DNA of 64,000 nucleotides from positions 580,501 through 644,500 of the forward strand of contig JAMWET010001940.1 in assembly GCA_024036415.1 (NCBI GenBank), given 5' to 3'. Source of the DNA: Prochilodus magdalenae. Its lineage: Eukaryota; Chordata; Actinopteri; Characiformes; Prochilodontidae. A model generated the notes under the pieces. It saw nothing but the letters and a program-made list of their open reading frames with translations, ran no database searches and was not told where the DNA came from. The position numbers were made by a program, and so were the translations under genes. This document shows, piece after piece, positions 1-11,054 of the stretch. Numbering within the stretch: the first letter of the stretch is position 1; every line of letters begins with the position of its first letter.

Positions 1-3000
1 TCATAAGACTGCAATGCTGCCATTGGGCGAGGCAAGTCTGGGTCGAGAGCTTAACAACGGACACAATCTGTTTCCAGGCCCAATCTGCATATTCATGAAT
101 AAATTACACTGTGGGGGCATTTAGATGTTCTTGGACTAAATGGAAAGAAAAGGAAGACAAATGCTGTGTTGGATGAGTTCAATTAACCCAAGTCACTCAC
201 ACAGAGAAGGAACGCACAGCAGTACAGGCCCCCCACCACGACCTGATATGCTCCACACTGTAACTGCACTGCTATTATTAGACAAAAACAAAAAGCCACA
301 GGTTCACCCAGGATGCTCAGCAACGCACGTCAGCTGAAGCAGCAGGTCAAGTGCACGTCTTGTTTTCACCAAAGCAGCATGTAACTATTTCTTCCTCCCC
401 CTGGGTAAAGAACAAAGTATCACTGTTCACATTATGCCAAAAACAGTAGCTGGTGGCTATGAGGGCCTCCCAGAAGATAGCCCTCCTCGTGTTCTACCAT
501 TTCACGCACCAGTTCCTTCTTTGCAAAGGGCAATGCAAATGGTAATCTGTGTCCAGTTACTGGCCACTGCCTGCCCTTGTCTAGAAATTGGTCTTTAAGA
601 CAAACTGAAAGGGCACATATCATGAAATTGCTTTTCCAAATAATCTAAAAAAATAAAATAAAATAAAAAAAAAAGTTTACTCAGTCCAAGTCCATTCACA
701 CTTAAATTAGTGGGTGTTTCAGCATTGACTGCATTTTGAAAGAAACATAATACAGGACCGCCAACCCAAACAAAAAACATTCACATATCACAAGAAGAAA
801 AAGTTAAAGTATTAATTGTGAATTGTGTTTCAGCCTGGACTATAATGCAAGTTAATTTAAAAGTCTAAATGTACAAAATGTACATGTAATTCTGGCTGCT
901 TTTTTAAAATCATATGTACCCTTTACGATCAGGTCCCGAAAGGAAACTCCATGACCCAAGTTTGCCACTCCTGTCCAACCCTATGATATGCCAAATCCAT
1001 CAGTGACTCTGTGAATGTCTACATGCCCAGGGATGTTTTGAGACTGTGCATCATCACACAGTGACTAAAGACTACTGTAGCCAACAGATAATTGGCCATA
1101 TCCATCACATTTTTACAGTGCTAGGGAAATGCTGTCTTCAAAATTCGTTCAGGCTGCAATGGCTTTTATGCTGATGATCAATTTGTGTCCACTGAGAGGC
1201 ATGGAGGATGCAAATACTTAGAAATTTAATAATGTCACACAGCAGCTGCAGGACACACATTAATATGACCAGACTTGAAGTGAGGAAAGCAGTATCACCA
1301 GTTAGTGTTTCTAAACTGCAGTCAAAAGATGCTTTATTTCAGACCTGAGAAAGTAGAGCTTCCAGTGATACCAATATGCCTTGACTGCCCTTTACTATAA
1401 CTGACTGCTCAAAGCATAAAAAAGGCTGTGGCCACACCATCATCAGCTGCACCTCAAATATAATCAAATACATCTATCAAACCACATATGCACTGGATTA
1501 GTACTAAAAAGTCCTATATCATGAAAATATAAGTGAAATTTAAATTTTATCTAATTTTAAGATATAAAAACTGCCTTAAGTGACCGTTTTCGTGATGCCA
1601 ATATATCAAACACATTAATATGCATCTGCCTATTTAACTTGCAACAGTTGAATCTTAAGGCAAAGTAACAAAAATAGCCATTTATTTTTAAAGTTGCAAA
1701 CTGATCAACTGATTCATCAAAAATGAATCAGTTAAGAAAGCTGGACTAAAGCTGAGATTTGTGCCCACGATGCAGAACCTGGGTCAGCAAAGGGGCCAGT
1801 AAAGTTCTACATGCCTTACTTTGAAAGGCTAAAAGGGCTTATATGCTGCTGGTACATCTGCATGGAGCATTATCAGAAATAATTAAGTCCCTCATGTTTA
1901 CACATATGTGGTCACTGAACGTTATGTAATGCGAGTAAGTCCATTTGTCCAGGCTAAACATGGCATCATTAGAGGATTTCGCATCATAGCATCGGGTGTA
2001 TGGAACTGTAAAAATCAAGTGGGGGAAAGACTGTAATGACCATATCCACTGGGTCGTTTGTTTCTCAAAAGAACTAAGGCACCCTCAAGCATGGCGCATG
2101 CTTCAATAGGCTGCGAAGTCAGGAGAATATTTTCTATTTGAACAAACAATTTGGAGATAGCCATAATTTACAGAAGACAATAAGCTAACTGTTTGTTCAT
2201 CTCACCCCTGCAGGGTTTTGGTGTAACCAGAGACAGAAAATACAAAACACAGATGATAGCACTACAACAATAACTTTAAACCCACTGTGAATATAAAGAG
2301 TACAATACAGATAGGGCTGTGCTACAAGCATTAATACATCTATATTTCTAAATTTAGGCCACTTTAAGACACGGCTATGCACTGATGCATTCAGACCTGA
2401 GAGTGTGGCATTTGCATGTGGTCTAACAGACCACATACAGGGTTTAACTCTATATTTATATTCAAATAATGAGAATTTATTTTTTTTATATGGATTTACC
2501 TATTGATGGTTTTCTCCATTATTTGTTATGATTTTAAAAGTTACAAAAATAGTAAGAAATGGCATCAAGTACTCCAAATAATAAAATAGAATCCAATTTA
2601 CTGTAGTTGACTGATCCTGTCAATACCTTTAACTTGCCACCCCTCTGATTGAGAAGAGATTCTGTTTCTTTAGGAGGTCAGTTCGGGGTCAGAGTGTGAC
2701 TACGTTTACAAAAACGACAAACTTGCCAAGATACAGACAAACAATTTGTTACGTAATTATCAACATATAATTGTTTACACTAACAGGCAGTCATTAAAGC
2801 AAATACATGCATAGTGTAACACCTGGACCACTCCATCCTAAATAGCAGAAAGCTTTAGTGATGAGAAATGGGCAGATGATACATGCCTTGTAGTAGGATT
2901 TTTAAAGAAATAAAAAGAGAGGATGTCCAGTTGTCTTTGTCATGCTATATTACAAACTCTCCCTGATTCACAGAGCTGTGCTCCTGTGCACATTAATACA

Positions 3001-3282
3001 GCCTATCCTAAAAAGACAGTACAACGTGCATGGCTGCAACGCCAGCCACAATAATAGAGGTGTGTTGCAAATACACTGGTAACCCATAATAACTGTTAAA
3101 CTTATGTTTATACTATTTTGCTTTGTTTTATGTCTTTTATAAATGCACTGTGATGCCAAGATGACTATACTGTTACCCTTGGTATAATGCACGGTATCAG
3201 CATTTTTCTTTATCATTCACTTCAAGTTTCAACTAATGCTCAAATTTAAACACCTTGGAAAATAATTAACTAAAGCCCAGAA

Positions 3283-3388
3283 GAGACCCACAGAGACCCA
3301 CAGAGACCCACAGAGACCCACAGAGACCCACAGAGACCCACAGACACCCACAGACACCCACAGACACCCACAGACACCCACAGACACC
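3283..3388. repeat. 10-bp minisatellite with two unit types
   Basis: About eleven tandem 10-bp units. The first six or so read CAGAGACCCA and the last five read CAGACACCCA, differing by one base. The switch is clean: all of one type, then all of the other. Confidence 0.9.
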
Positions 3389-4321
3389 GGTAAAGTGTGA
3401 ATTAATCAGGTGATAAGTGCCGGCCCCGAAGCAATGGAAAGTGTAAGAGGGTATAAATAGAGCTGGAAACACACACACACACAAAACTGAAAAAGGTCAT
3501 AATCTCTCACATGGGCCTGTTTTCTAAAGTAAACTGTCAAGGTTCCATCACCGTTGGTTGAATTACTGGAATGCAGAATCACAACATTGGCTACTACTTT
3601 GTAATCTGAGCATGTGGAATTGAACATTTGGTTTAGGCTGTGTAACATTATGGACACAAACCCTTGAATTTTATAGCATCTTTAGTGACTAAAAACACAA
3701 ACAGTTAAATCTCAACAAATACATTCAAACAAAACACATACGCAGATTTACAACACAGAAACATAAATCACACTCCTGTTTACATTCCTAAGATAGCACA
3801 AAAGCAGAGGCCCAGCCGAGAGTCCACTTCCATAAGGTTCTAGGGTAAAGCAGTTAAACTTGATTTGGGGGGGGGGGAGACACTAATGGTTAGTCTGCCC
3901 TGATTAAGTTGTCATCTGTATAAGGTCTTTCTTTCGGCGCACTGATGGATCCATGTATATGAATTCTGGCACACTGTACCTTATATCTTTAGAACAAAGT
4001 CTTTCTCCTAAAAGCGTCATGGTTTCGTTTTGATTAGAAAGTATTTTGGAAACTATGGCAGTGTATACACAGTCTGCTCTTGCTCACGTAAGTCTGTTTT
4101 TCTGTTTGGCCTAAACTCAATTTATCATGAAAATAATCAGCAAGTTGATCACACAAACATAAACCTGGTAAATCTTTAAACTGAACTATCCTGGAGGTCA
4201 CCTTGGGTAGTGTACGAATGATACAGATCCATAATATGCACCGCAGTAGGTGTGCTGTATCATGGAGTCATTTAACACTGGAGTGCTTTAAGTGGAATAC
4301 CAGAGAGACCAGCTGCTATCT

Positions 4322-4323
<2 letters not shown>

Positions 4324-4408
<85 letters not shown>
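4324..4408. repeat. (CA)n microsatellite
   Basis: Uninterrupted CA dinucleotide repeat of about 85 bp. It gives rise to a spurious His/Thr-rich open frame. Confidence 0.97.
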
Positions 4409-4410
<2 letters not shown>

Positions 4411-4880
4411 ACCCAATTCACAGATGGATCACTAGAAAGCAGACGGGTCTCCTAAAGACATATACACCCACTCTCACTAATAACAAACAAGCAGATGCAG
4501 TAATACTTATTTCCACCAAATGCTCAGTAGCAAGAGGACATTTAAAAACAAGGGGTGGCCAAACCTTTTGTCTGGGAGGGGACAAATTCACAACATTAGC
4601 ACGATGAACCAAGGAGTGCACACAGAAAAAAAGGTAGGCAAGATTTACAATGTCATGAGAATTTGCAATTGCAATATGTTGAGGCACTGAGTGAAGGAAT
4701 GGGCTTAGGGTAGCATTTTGGTTAACCAAAATAAGTATGCCAAACTGCTGGCAGCCCTGCACTAAATCGTGTCACTACATGTGTCAAAATAAGATTATGT
4801 TGTAAATCTCAAATTTCTCTTTATACTGAATAGACGTTTGCCCAAGTACTGTAAAGCATGTTCTAGCCCAGAACAGTTAC

Positions 4881-5102
4881 TACATTTACATTTACGGCAT
4901 TTAGCTGACGCTCTTATCCAAACCCTAACCCAAGGGTTATCATACTACAGGGAGGCCAGTGTGGTGTTAGGAGTCTTGCCCAAGGACTCTTATTGGTGTA
5001 GCACAGTATAGTCACCCAGACTGGGATTCGAACCCCAGTCTCCCACGTGGTGGTGGTTCCCTGGTGGGTAGCGGTGTTATCCGCTGAGCTACACCAGTTA
5101 CC
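4881..5102 (-). mobile_element. tRNA-derived SINE, copy 1
   Basis: Read on the minus strand, it opens with a tRNA-like head carrying an A box (TAGCTCAGCGG) and a B box (GGTTCGAATCC). It ends in the tail GCTAAATGCCGTAAATG, a 3' end widely seen in teleost SINEs. A second copy in the same orientation lies at 27626-27846, about 80% similar by eye. This is not a functional tRNA gene, because the cloverleaf is interrupted by extra sequence between the A and B boxes. Confidence 0.85.
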
Positions 5103-7059
5103 ACAAAAGAACATGTTTGAGGCTAAAGCATAGAGAGATATTTACAGTCTGAAATGACCATTGCCAAACCTGGATCACCACAACACAACACAACAAAAAA
5201 AACAAACAAACACATGTTTAAACAAAAGATCCAGACCTAGATTTCTGATCTACACCAATCTTGAACAATGCATCCAGAGAAACATGCCAAAGCAAAGCAC
5301 AAGGAGGAGTGTACAAGGCCAATCATTGCCATCATCACAAATAACAATTACGACCCTTCAAAAGCTATCAGGCATAATTCATCAGCAGCAAACCCAGGCA
5401 GCAACACTGTTCACAGACAACTCCTCTCACTAGAAGAAGGGGCATCAAGAGCAAAAGAGCTTTCGCTGCAAATACAGAAAGCCAAATAAACACTCAGCTC
5501 TTATACTTCCTCTGATCTGAGACTAGTTTCGTTTCATAAACAGGCCTGTATCACTAAAAGGAATGGGTTTTGTTTTTTACTGTACATTCATTTACATCAT
5601 TTACTGCCCAGTCCAAACAGTCTACATGCTGTGGAAATATCCAGTTCTGAATTTGTTATTTTTGTGATTAAGGAGGGCTGGGGTATAATAAATGTGGGAT
5701 AAGGGCCCTTTAAAGGTTTAGACTGCTTACATAAGTACAATAGCCGGGTCTGCTGTAACAGAGACTGCAGAGAAATAAACATTAACTATATCTAATGTGA
5801 CAGTTTCCTTAGGAGGGCCTGAATCTGCCTCTGTACAATGTTACAGCAAGGTTACGGTCACTGCTGTATGCAAGCACTTACACATGCACACAATGCATAT
5901 TCACACAAACACAAACACACACACGTTTGGGATCTGAAAACTATTCAGACTAGATTCAAGTCAAACTGCATTTTTTTGCAACAAAGCACTATACTGTCTA
6001 TTCTGAGAAAGGACTACATATTAAAATAGCAGTTGCAGTTGTTCTAATTATTGAGGCAGTCACACGAAGTAGTCTGTAGTCTGTAGACTGAGTTCTGTAG
6101 ACTGAGATATTTATAATTATAATCCATTAAAAACATAAACAAATTAAACCTCAATCAACAACAAACCTGAAATACACCCCCACAAAAATGCTCTCCTTAT
6201 ATAAGAAACAGTATGTCTGCTCTTCTTTGACCCAACCCTCCTCTAATCAAGTCTAATTCTATAAGACCAATGTGCACAAACACACAGACACACACACACA
6301 CAAACGCGCGCACAATGACATGATAATTAATTTCACACTGCCAGTCAATCCTTGTATGCTGGACAGATGAGAAAGAAAAGCAAGTCTCATTTTCTAACAA
6401 AAATGAGCCCATTCAATCATGGCAGAGGAGCATGGGCATTTCTATTGTATTGTATCACTGTGATATGGCTACTGCATTAGCTCAGGGCTAACATATTAGT
6501 TTGTTGCTCTTGCATTAGATAAGGGCACTAGAGGCAATTTTTGAATGATGTTTGAGTTAAAATAGAGACATATTTAATTCCAATATTTTGTTACAACTTA
6601 TTACAACTTGCTACATCCAGAGATTTCAATCGAATTCTGTAAATAGTTACATCCTGACAGGGCAGACAGAGATATATATAAATACACATGTATGTACACA
6701 CACACACGTCTCCAGAGCAACTTAAGCCCCACTGTTCTTCTTTCATTCTGCTGAAACAATCAGCACCCCTAAAGCTGTCCCAAAGCCAAACCCATCAGAG
6801 GGAGGATGGCGTTTAACCAGAGCAAATCAGTGCGGACGGGGCAGATAGCAAAAGTGGGCAAAGGCCCAGACATAAGGGGGGGAAAAAAAGAGACAGGGCT
6901 GCTTTATCTATTCCTCCAGACCAAATCTCTACTGAATAATACCTGAGATCGACCGGGGGATGGGAATGAAAATGAGAGAACGAGAGGGAGAGAGAAAAGA
7001 TAGCAAAGACAGTGACTAAGGGCCTACAGGCCTGCAACACTAGAGGTAGTTGAATGGAA

Positions 7060-7335
7060 AAAGGGGAGTAGAGAGAGAGCAGGAGAGACAGAGAGAGAGA
7101 ACATTCTAAGCTAAAGAAAAAATATTAACAGAGAGAGAACGGGAAAGAATCCCAAGACAAAAAAGGACAAAAGGAAAAATAGACAACAAGAGATGAGAAA
7201 AAATGGGAAGGAAGAGTGGGAAACAAAAGAAAGAGAAAGCAGCAAAACTAAAAGAGGCAGAGAGAAAACGAGAGAGAGAGAAAACGAGAGAGAGAGAGAA
7301 AACGAGAGAGAAAATGAGAGAAAGAGACAGAGACA
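7060..7335. repeat. GA-rich purine tract
   Basis: Low-complexity purine run with repeated GAGAGAGAAAACGAGAGA-type blocks from about 7260. It produces charged Lys/Arg/Glu reading frames on one strand and Leu/Ser/Phe frames on the other, neither of which looks like a protein. Confidence 0.8.
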
Positions 7336-8771
7336 GAATGCTTTCACTGGTCCTTAACAACAATCCTCAGCAGATTCCTCCATGGCCAAGTAGCTCTACC
7401 CTGGACTCCTACCCCACACAGAGGGGCTTCAAATGAACTCACAGTAGTTATAATCCAATTATACAGCGCCAGCTCCTCCAAAGAACTTCACACAGTCTTG
7501 GGACTGTGGCCACGACCCCACTGTACATACAGTAAACTTCCAAAAGTCTGTAAACACCTGCTCACGCATGTTTTTCTGAAATCAAGGCTATATTCCACGC
7601 TTCTCAAAAGGCTTTTACTAGTCGGTATAATGATGTAAGGACTTGATTGCCTTGAGCCACAGGGGCTCTAGGAGCATAAGTTCAGGTACTGATGATGGAT
7701 AACTAAATCTGGGTCACAAACACTATGCCAACTCATCCCAGGGGTATTTACAAGGTACCCAATCACTGCAGAAAGTGCAGCGCCATAGCCCGGCATAGGG
7801 GGCTGTATTCCTGTTGGTCATAGCGACCTTTGGTTCATGTGTGCCTGCTCCAAAGCTGACCAATAAACTGCCACAGTCCCAACCTTCACAGGGGTCAGGA
7901 TGACTCGTAGACGAGTTGATACAGCCCTTCACAGAAAGTGAAGGGGGGAAAAACAAGCTTATCATGCTTCACAAAACAGAAGTATGTACAAGTCCCATTC
8001 CGCCCAGAGCAATGAGTCGGGCTACAGGGAGGTTTATCTCCATCCCACTCAGCCGCATGCCTTAACTCGGATTGCCAAAGAGGGGATAATATCGTCTGGA
8101 TTACACTTTTCTCCAGGGCAGTATGACCCTGTATCCGGTCCTGACATCTAGCTGGATGAAGCAGCAGTGTCTCGACCAGGGTCAACATTAGTGGAATCAG
8201 AATGCGCTTCCTAAAACGCTTGGCTAACATTAACGTCAGTAGCTGCGGCATCATACCGGAGCTAGCTTGACTTAGCCTTCTTCACCCGATGTTGCCTGTC
8301 ACACCACCACGTCTAGGGCAGCCCCAACACACTTCAGTGCCAGACACAGAGATAGGTTAGCCGACTGAAACAGCCCAAAACACTATATGTTAAGTACATC
8401 TGCATAACAAACATGCCTAGCCATCGTTAGCAGGCTTGTAAGTAAGCTACTCAGTCTAAGCTAACACGGCTTACTCATGGAAGGATTTAATCGCCAATGT
8501 TACACCGTTTAATCATTATGTAACTCAGAACAACACTTCATTGCAGCGAACGGGCCTGTGTACGCCTCGGTTTGCATCTGTTTTCCAGCCAAAGGTTTGT
8601 GTAGGGTGTGTGCTAATGAATGAGAAGCTGTGGGAGCTGTTAGCTAAGCTTAGCTAGCCGCGATTAGCTGCACATTTTCTCCCCACAACGACGACGGTGC
8701 AGGGCGCTTGTCAAAAAGGACAAGCTTGAGAGAGAGAGAGAAAAACAATACATGGTACATACTTCTCTTAC

Positions 8772-8960
8772 CTCATCGTTCGTTATCCATATTTGGGCTA
8801 CTTTTTCGTAGGAATTAACTACAAAAGGACAGAAAATGAAAAGCAGGAACCCTTTTGTAATGGTGAAATCTCTCTCTTTTTTATTTTTCTACTCCCCGCT
8901 CTCCCTCGGACAGCCTTTGCTACGCAACGGTGGGATCCCGAAGTAACGCGAGAAGTCCGG
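8772..8960 (-). other. Non-coding first exon of a minus-strand gene (itsn1?)
   Basis: A strong minus-strand donor (exon GATGAG, intron GTAAGAG) sits at 8771/8772, just inside a CpG-containing, promoter-like stretch. That is the arrangement of a 5'UTR exon. The right (5') boundary is not fixed and is set at the promoter core. No start codon or protein is recognised. itsn1 is inferred only because it is the head-to-head neighbour of CRYZL1 in human. Confidence 0.4.
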
Positions 8961-9060
8961 TGCTCACGTGAGATCAACCCGGCGACGTCATTGTTTTGGT
9001 CAGGCAGCGGTGATCATTTGAGATGAAAAGAAGAGGAGTGTAAACACGGAACACAAAGGT
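8950..9060. promoter_or_regulatory. Divergent promoter region left of cryzl1
   Basis: CpG-containing stretch between the minus-strand donor at 8771 and the plus-strand cryzl1 gene. It carries a palindromic E-box (TCACGTGA, 8964-8971) and a CRE-like GACGTCA (8984-8990). A plus-strand donor AAAG/GTACTG at 9058/9059 could end a non-coding first exon of cryzl1. Together these suggest a bidirectional promoter, but no start site can be fixed from sequence. Confidence 0.5.
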
Positions 9061-9274
9061 ACTGACATTGCTATATATTTTGGCGTAAATATGACGTTTG
9101 TTCAGTTGTTGACTATGTGTTATTCGGACGACAAGACTTAATATTGATTTCACCCTCACTCTCCTCACTTAGCATGCTAGCCAGCTAGCTAGCTAACTAT
9201 TTTGGCGCTCTGCATGAAAATGCAGACTACCAGTGACAAGAGACGTCACCAGTGTACAACGTCATGTATCTACT

Positions 9275-9950
9275 CTTATTGTCTATTTTGTCAACTGTGC
9301 TTACCATATAGGAGTTACCATATAGAAGCAGTTTGTAGTTCTACAATTACAGACTGGAGTCCACCTGTCCCTTTGTATTACCTTGCTCATCTTCTTTTAT
9401 CATATTCTTCAGTGGTCAGGGGCCCTACAGAACCACCAAAGACCTGGTAGTATTTGGGTGGTGGATCATTCTCAGTACTACAGTGGCACTGACGTAGTGG
9501 TGGTGTGTTAGTGTGTGTTGTGCTGCTGGAATCCTCAGTGTCAATGTTGAATTGAGAATAGTCCATCAACCAGTAGTGTCCAGCCAATAGCTTTCCTATG
9601 ACCACCTAAGAAGGACAGTGTCTCTGACATCTACAGGGTGGAGCATGTATATACGGTATAAGTGTCTAATAAAATGGACAGTGAGTGAATACACCAGCAG
9701 CACTGGTGTGCACAACACACAGTAACACACCACCACAACTGTTCTGTGTCACTGCAGTGCTAAGAATGATCCGCCATCCACATAACACCTGCTCTGTGGT
9801 GGACATATGGAGGTCCTGACCGTTGAAGAACAGGCTAAAAGGAGCTAACAAAGTGTGCAGCAGGTCAGATGGACTACAAACTCTGTAATTGTAGAACTCC
9901 AAAGGACACTTAACTGGTAGATGGAGCAGATAAAATGGTCAATGAGTGTA
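9275..9950. mobile_element. Long fold-back (palindromic) non-autonomous element
   Basis: The two halves are approximate reverse complements. The left arm near 9335 (GTAGTTCTACAATTACAG) is mirrored near 9880 (CTGTAATTGTAGAACTCC). Other mirrored blocks are the GTGGTCAGG/CCTGACCG segments and the two TGGTGTG/CACACCA segments flanking the centre. There is no coding capacity. A degraded half-copy lies at 38575-38790. I know this family from other otophysan fishes but cannot name its superfamily with confidence. Confidence 0.75.
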
Positions 9951-10339
9951 TATAAAAGCAAGGTGTATTTATTGAAGTGGTCAGTGGCTGTATGCAGCAA
10001 GATATCTAAGATAGCCAGAAGCTGTAAGTATAGAGATACGCGTGTTTAACATAATAGGAGGTGTGTGGGTGATATCAAATTCAAGTGAAAGTGAGTGGAG
10101 AAATATAAGAAATGCAAATGCTTCCAGGTATTCACTACGTTTGTGATGAATGACATGTTTCTTTATCCAAAACACATTTTGGGAGTTAAAATTCAAATAA
10201 GTTGCATTGTTTTGGGAGTTTACCGAAGGTTGGTCATTGTTGACCCCTAGGAAAACGAGTATAATAAATGTTAACAGACTACACAAGGGTCGAGCAGTTC
10301 AATATACACACTTAAAAATAGGGTTGTTAAAGTTGTTTT

Positions 10340-10580
10340 TTAGGAAGGAATGGTTCTATAAGTTATAGAATCTTTCCCTGCATGGTAAAATTGTGCCTTA
10401 GATTGATGGACAATGTGTTGTAAACAGTTCTGTGTTTTTTTACGGTTCTGTATAGCACCAGAAAGATTTGGCATCGTAACAACAGAAGTACCCATTTTGG
10501 TGCTAAACAGTCTAAGTAGACTTCTAAATTTGAATTTTCCCATTGTTGGTCTAATAAAGGATTATCTTATCTTATCTTAA
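10340..10580 (+). mobile_element. Retrotransposon 3' end with (ATCTT)n-type tail
   Basis: Ends in GTCTAATAAAGGATTATC followed by tandem TTATC units, a common fish non-LTR retrotransposon terminus. Flanking AGAACC/GGTTCT blocks look like a small fold-back element. No open frame remains. Confidence 0.5.
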
Positions 10581-11054
10581 ATAGAACCATTTTCTTAACT
10601 AAGTGTGTACTCTGCTCTGTTGCATGAATGAAATTGCTGAGCAGGCCCTCGATTTTGGATCAGGATGACAAAAAGATCTAAGTGATTTTGAACGAGTGTT
10701 CATTACACAGTCACAAAGACTTCTCATTTGGCTGGTGGTTAAGTAGGAACAGTGAATACAATGACTGCATTTAGATTTATGGCAAGAACATAAGTAAATA
10801 AGGTTGGGAATATTGGTCCAAGGTGCACGTTCAGCGATTGAGATGCTTGTGTTTTAGCGTGATATGTGAGGAAAAACAAAAGCAAGTGTTTTTCCCACTT
10901 ATCCTCTCAGAGGAAAGTGTCTGCACACAGTTGAATAACAGACTCTTCTTATGGGCATCCTATTGGCTTGGTTTGGGTACCATTAGTTACGTCTTTCATG
11001 ATCATTGGATAAATGCATCTTTGTACCCTGTCAAACCTGTGCAGGAAATCCACC

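Larger units (their letters stand above)
1..8771 (-). other. Probable first intron of a minus-strand gene (itsn1 by synteny)
   Basis: I found no coding exon on either strand here. The right edge abuts a strong minus-strand splice donor (GTAAGAG read leftwards from 8771), so the stretch reads as intron downstream of a non-coding exon 1. In human, CRYZL1 lies head to head with ITSN1, whose first exon is also non-coding, so itsn1 is the best guess. No ITSN1 protein sequence is visible, which means the name rests only on gene order. Contents are a 10-bp minisatellite at 3283-3388, a CA repeat at 4324-4408, a tRNA-derived SINE at 4881-5102, a purine-rich tract at 7060-7335 and otherwise AT-rich unique-looking DNA. 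A 119-codon minus-strand open frame at 7895-8254 is unexplained. Confidence 0.4.

Noticed and set aside
4203..4607. 134-codon frame with a His/Thr run
   Set aside because: Spans the CA microsatellite; the flanks match nothing and lack splice logic.
4881..5102. A tRNA gene on the minus strand
   Set aside because: A and B boxes are present, but the cloverleaf cannot form and a SINE tail follows; a second copy exists.
7106..7436. Lys/Arg/Glu-rich frame (+) and Leu/Ser-rich frames (-)
   Set aside because: Produced by the GA-rich purine tract; no domain and no splice context.
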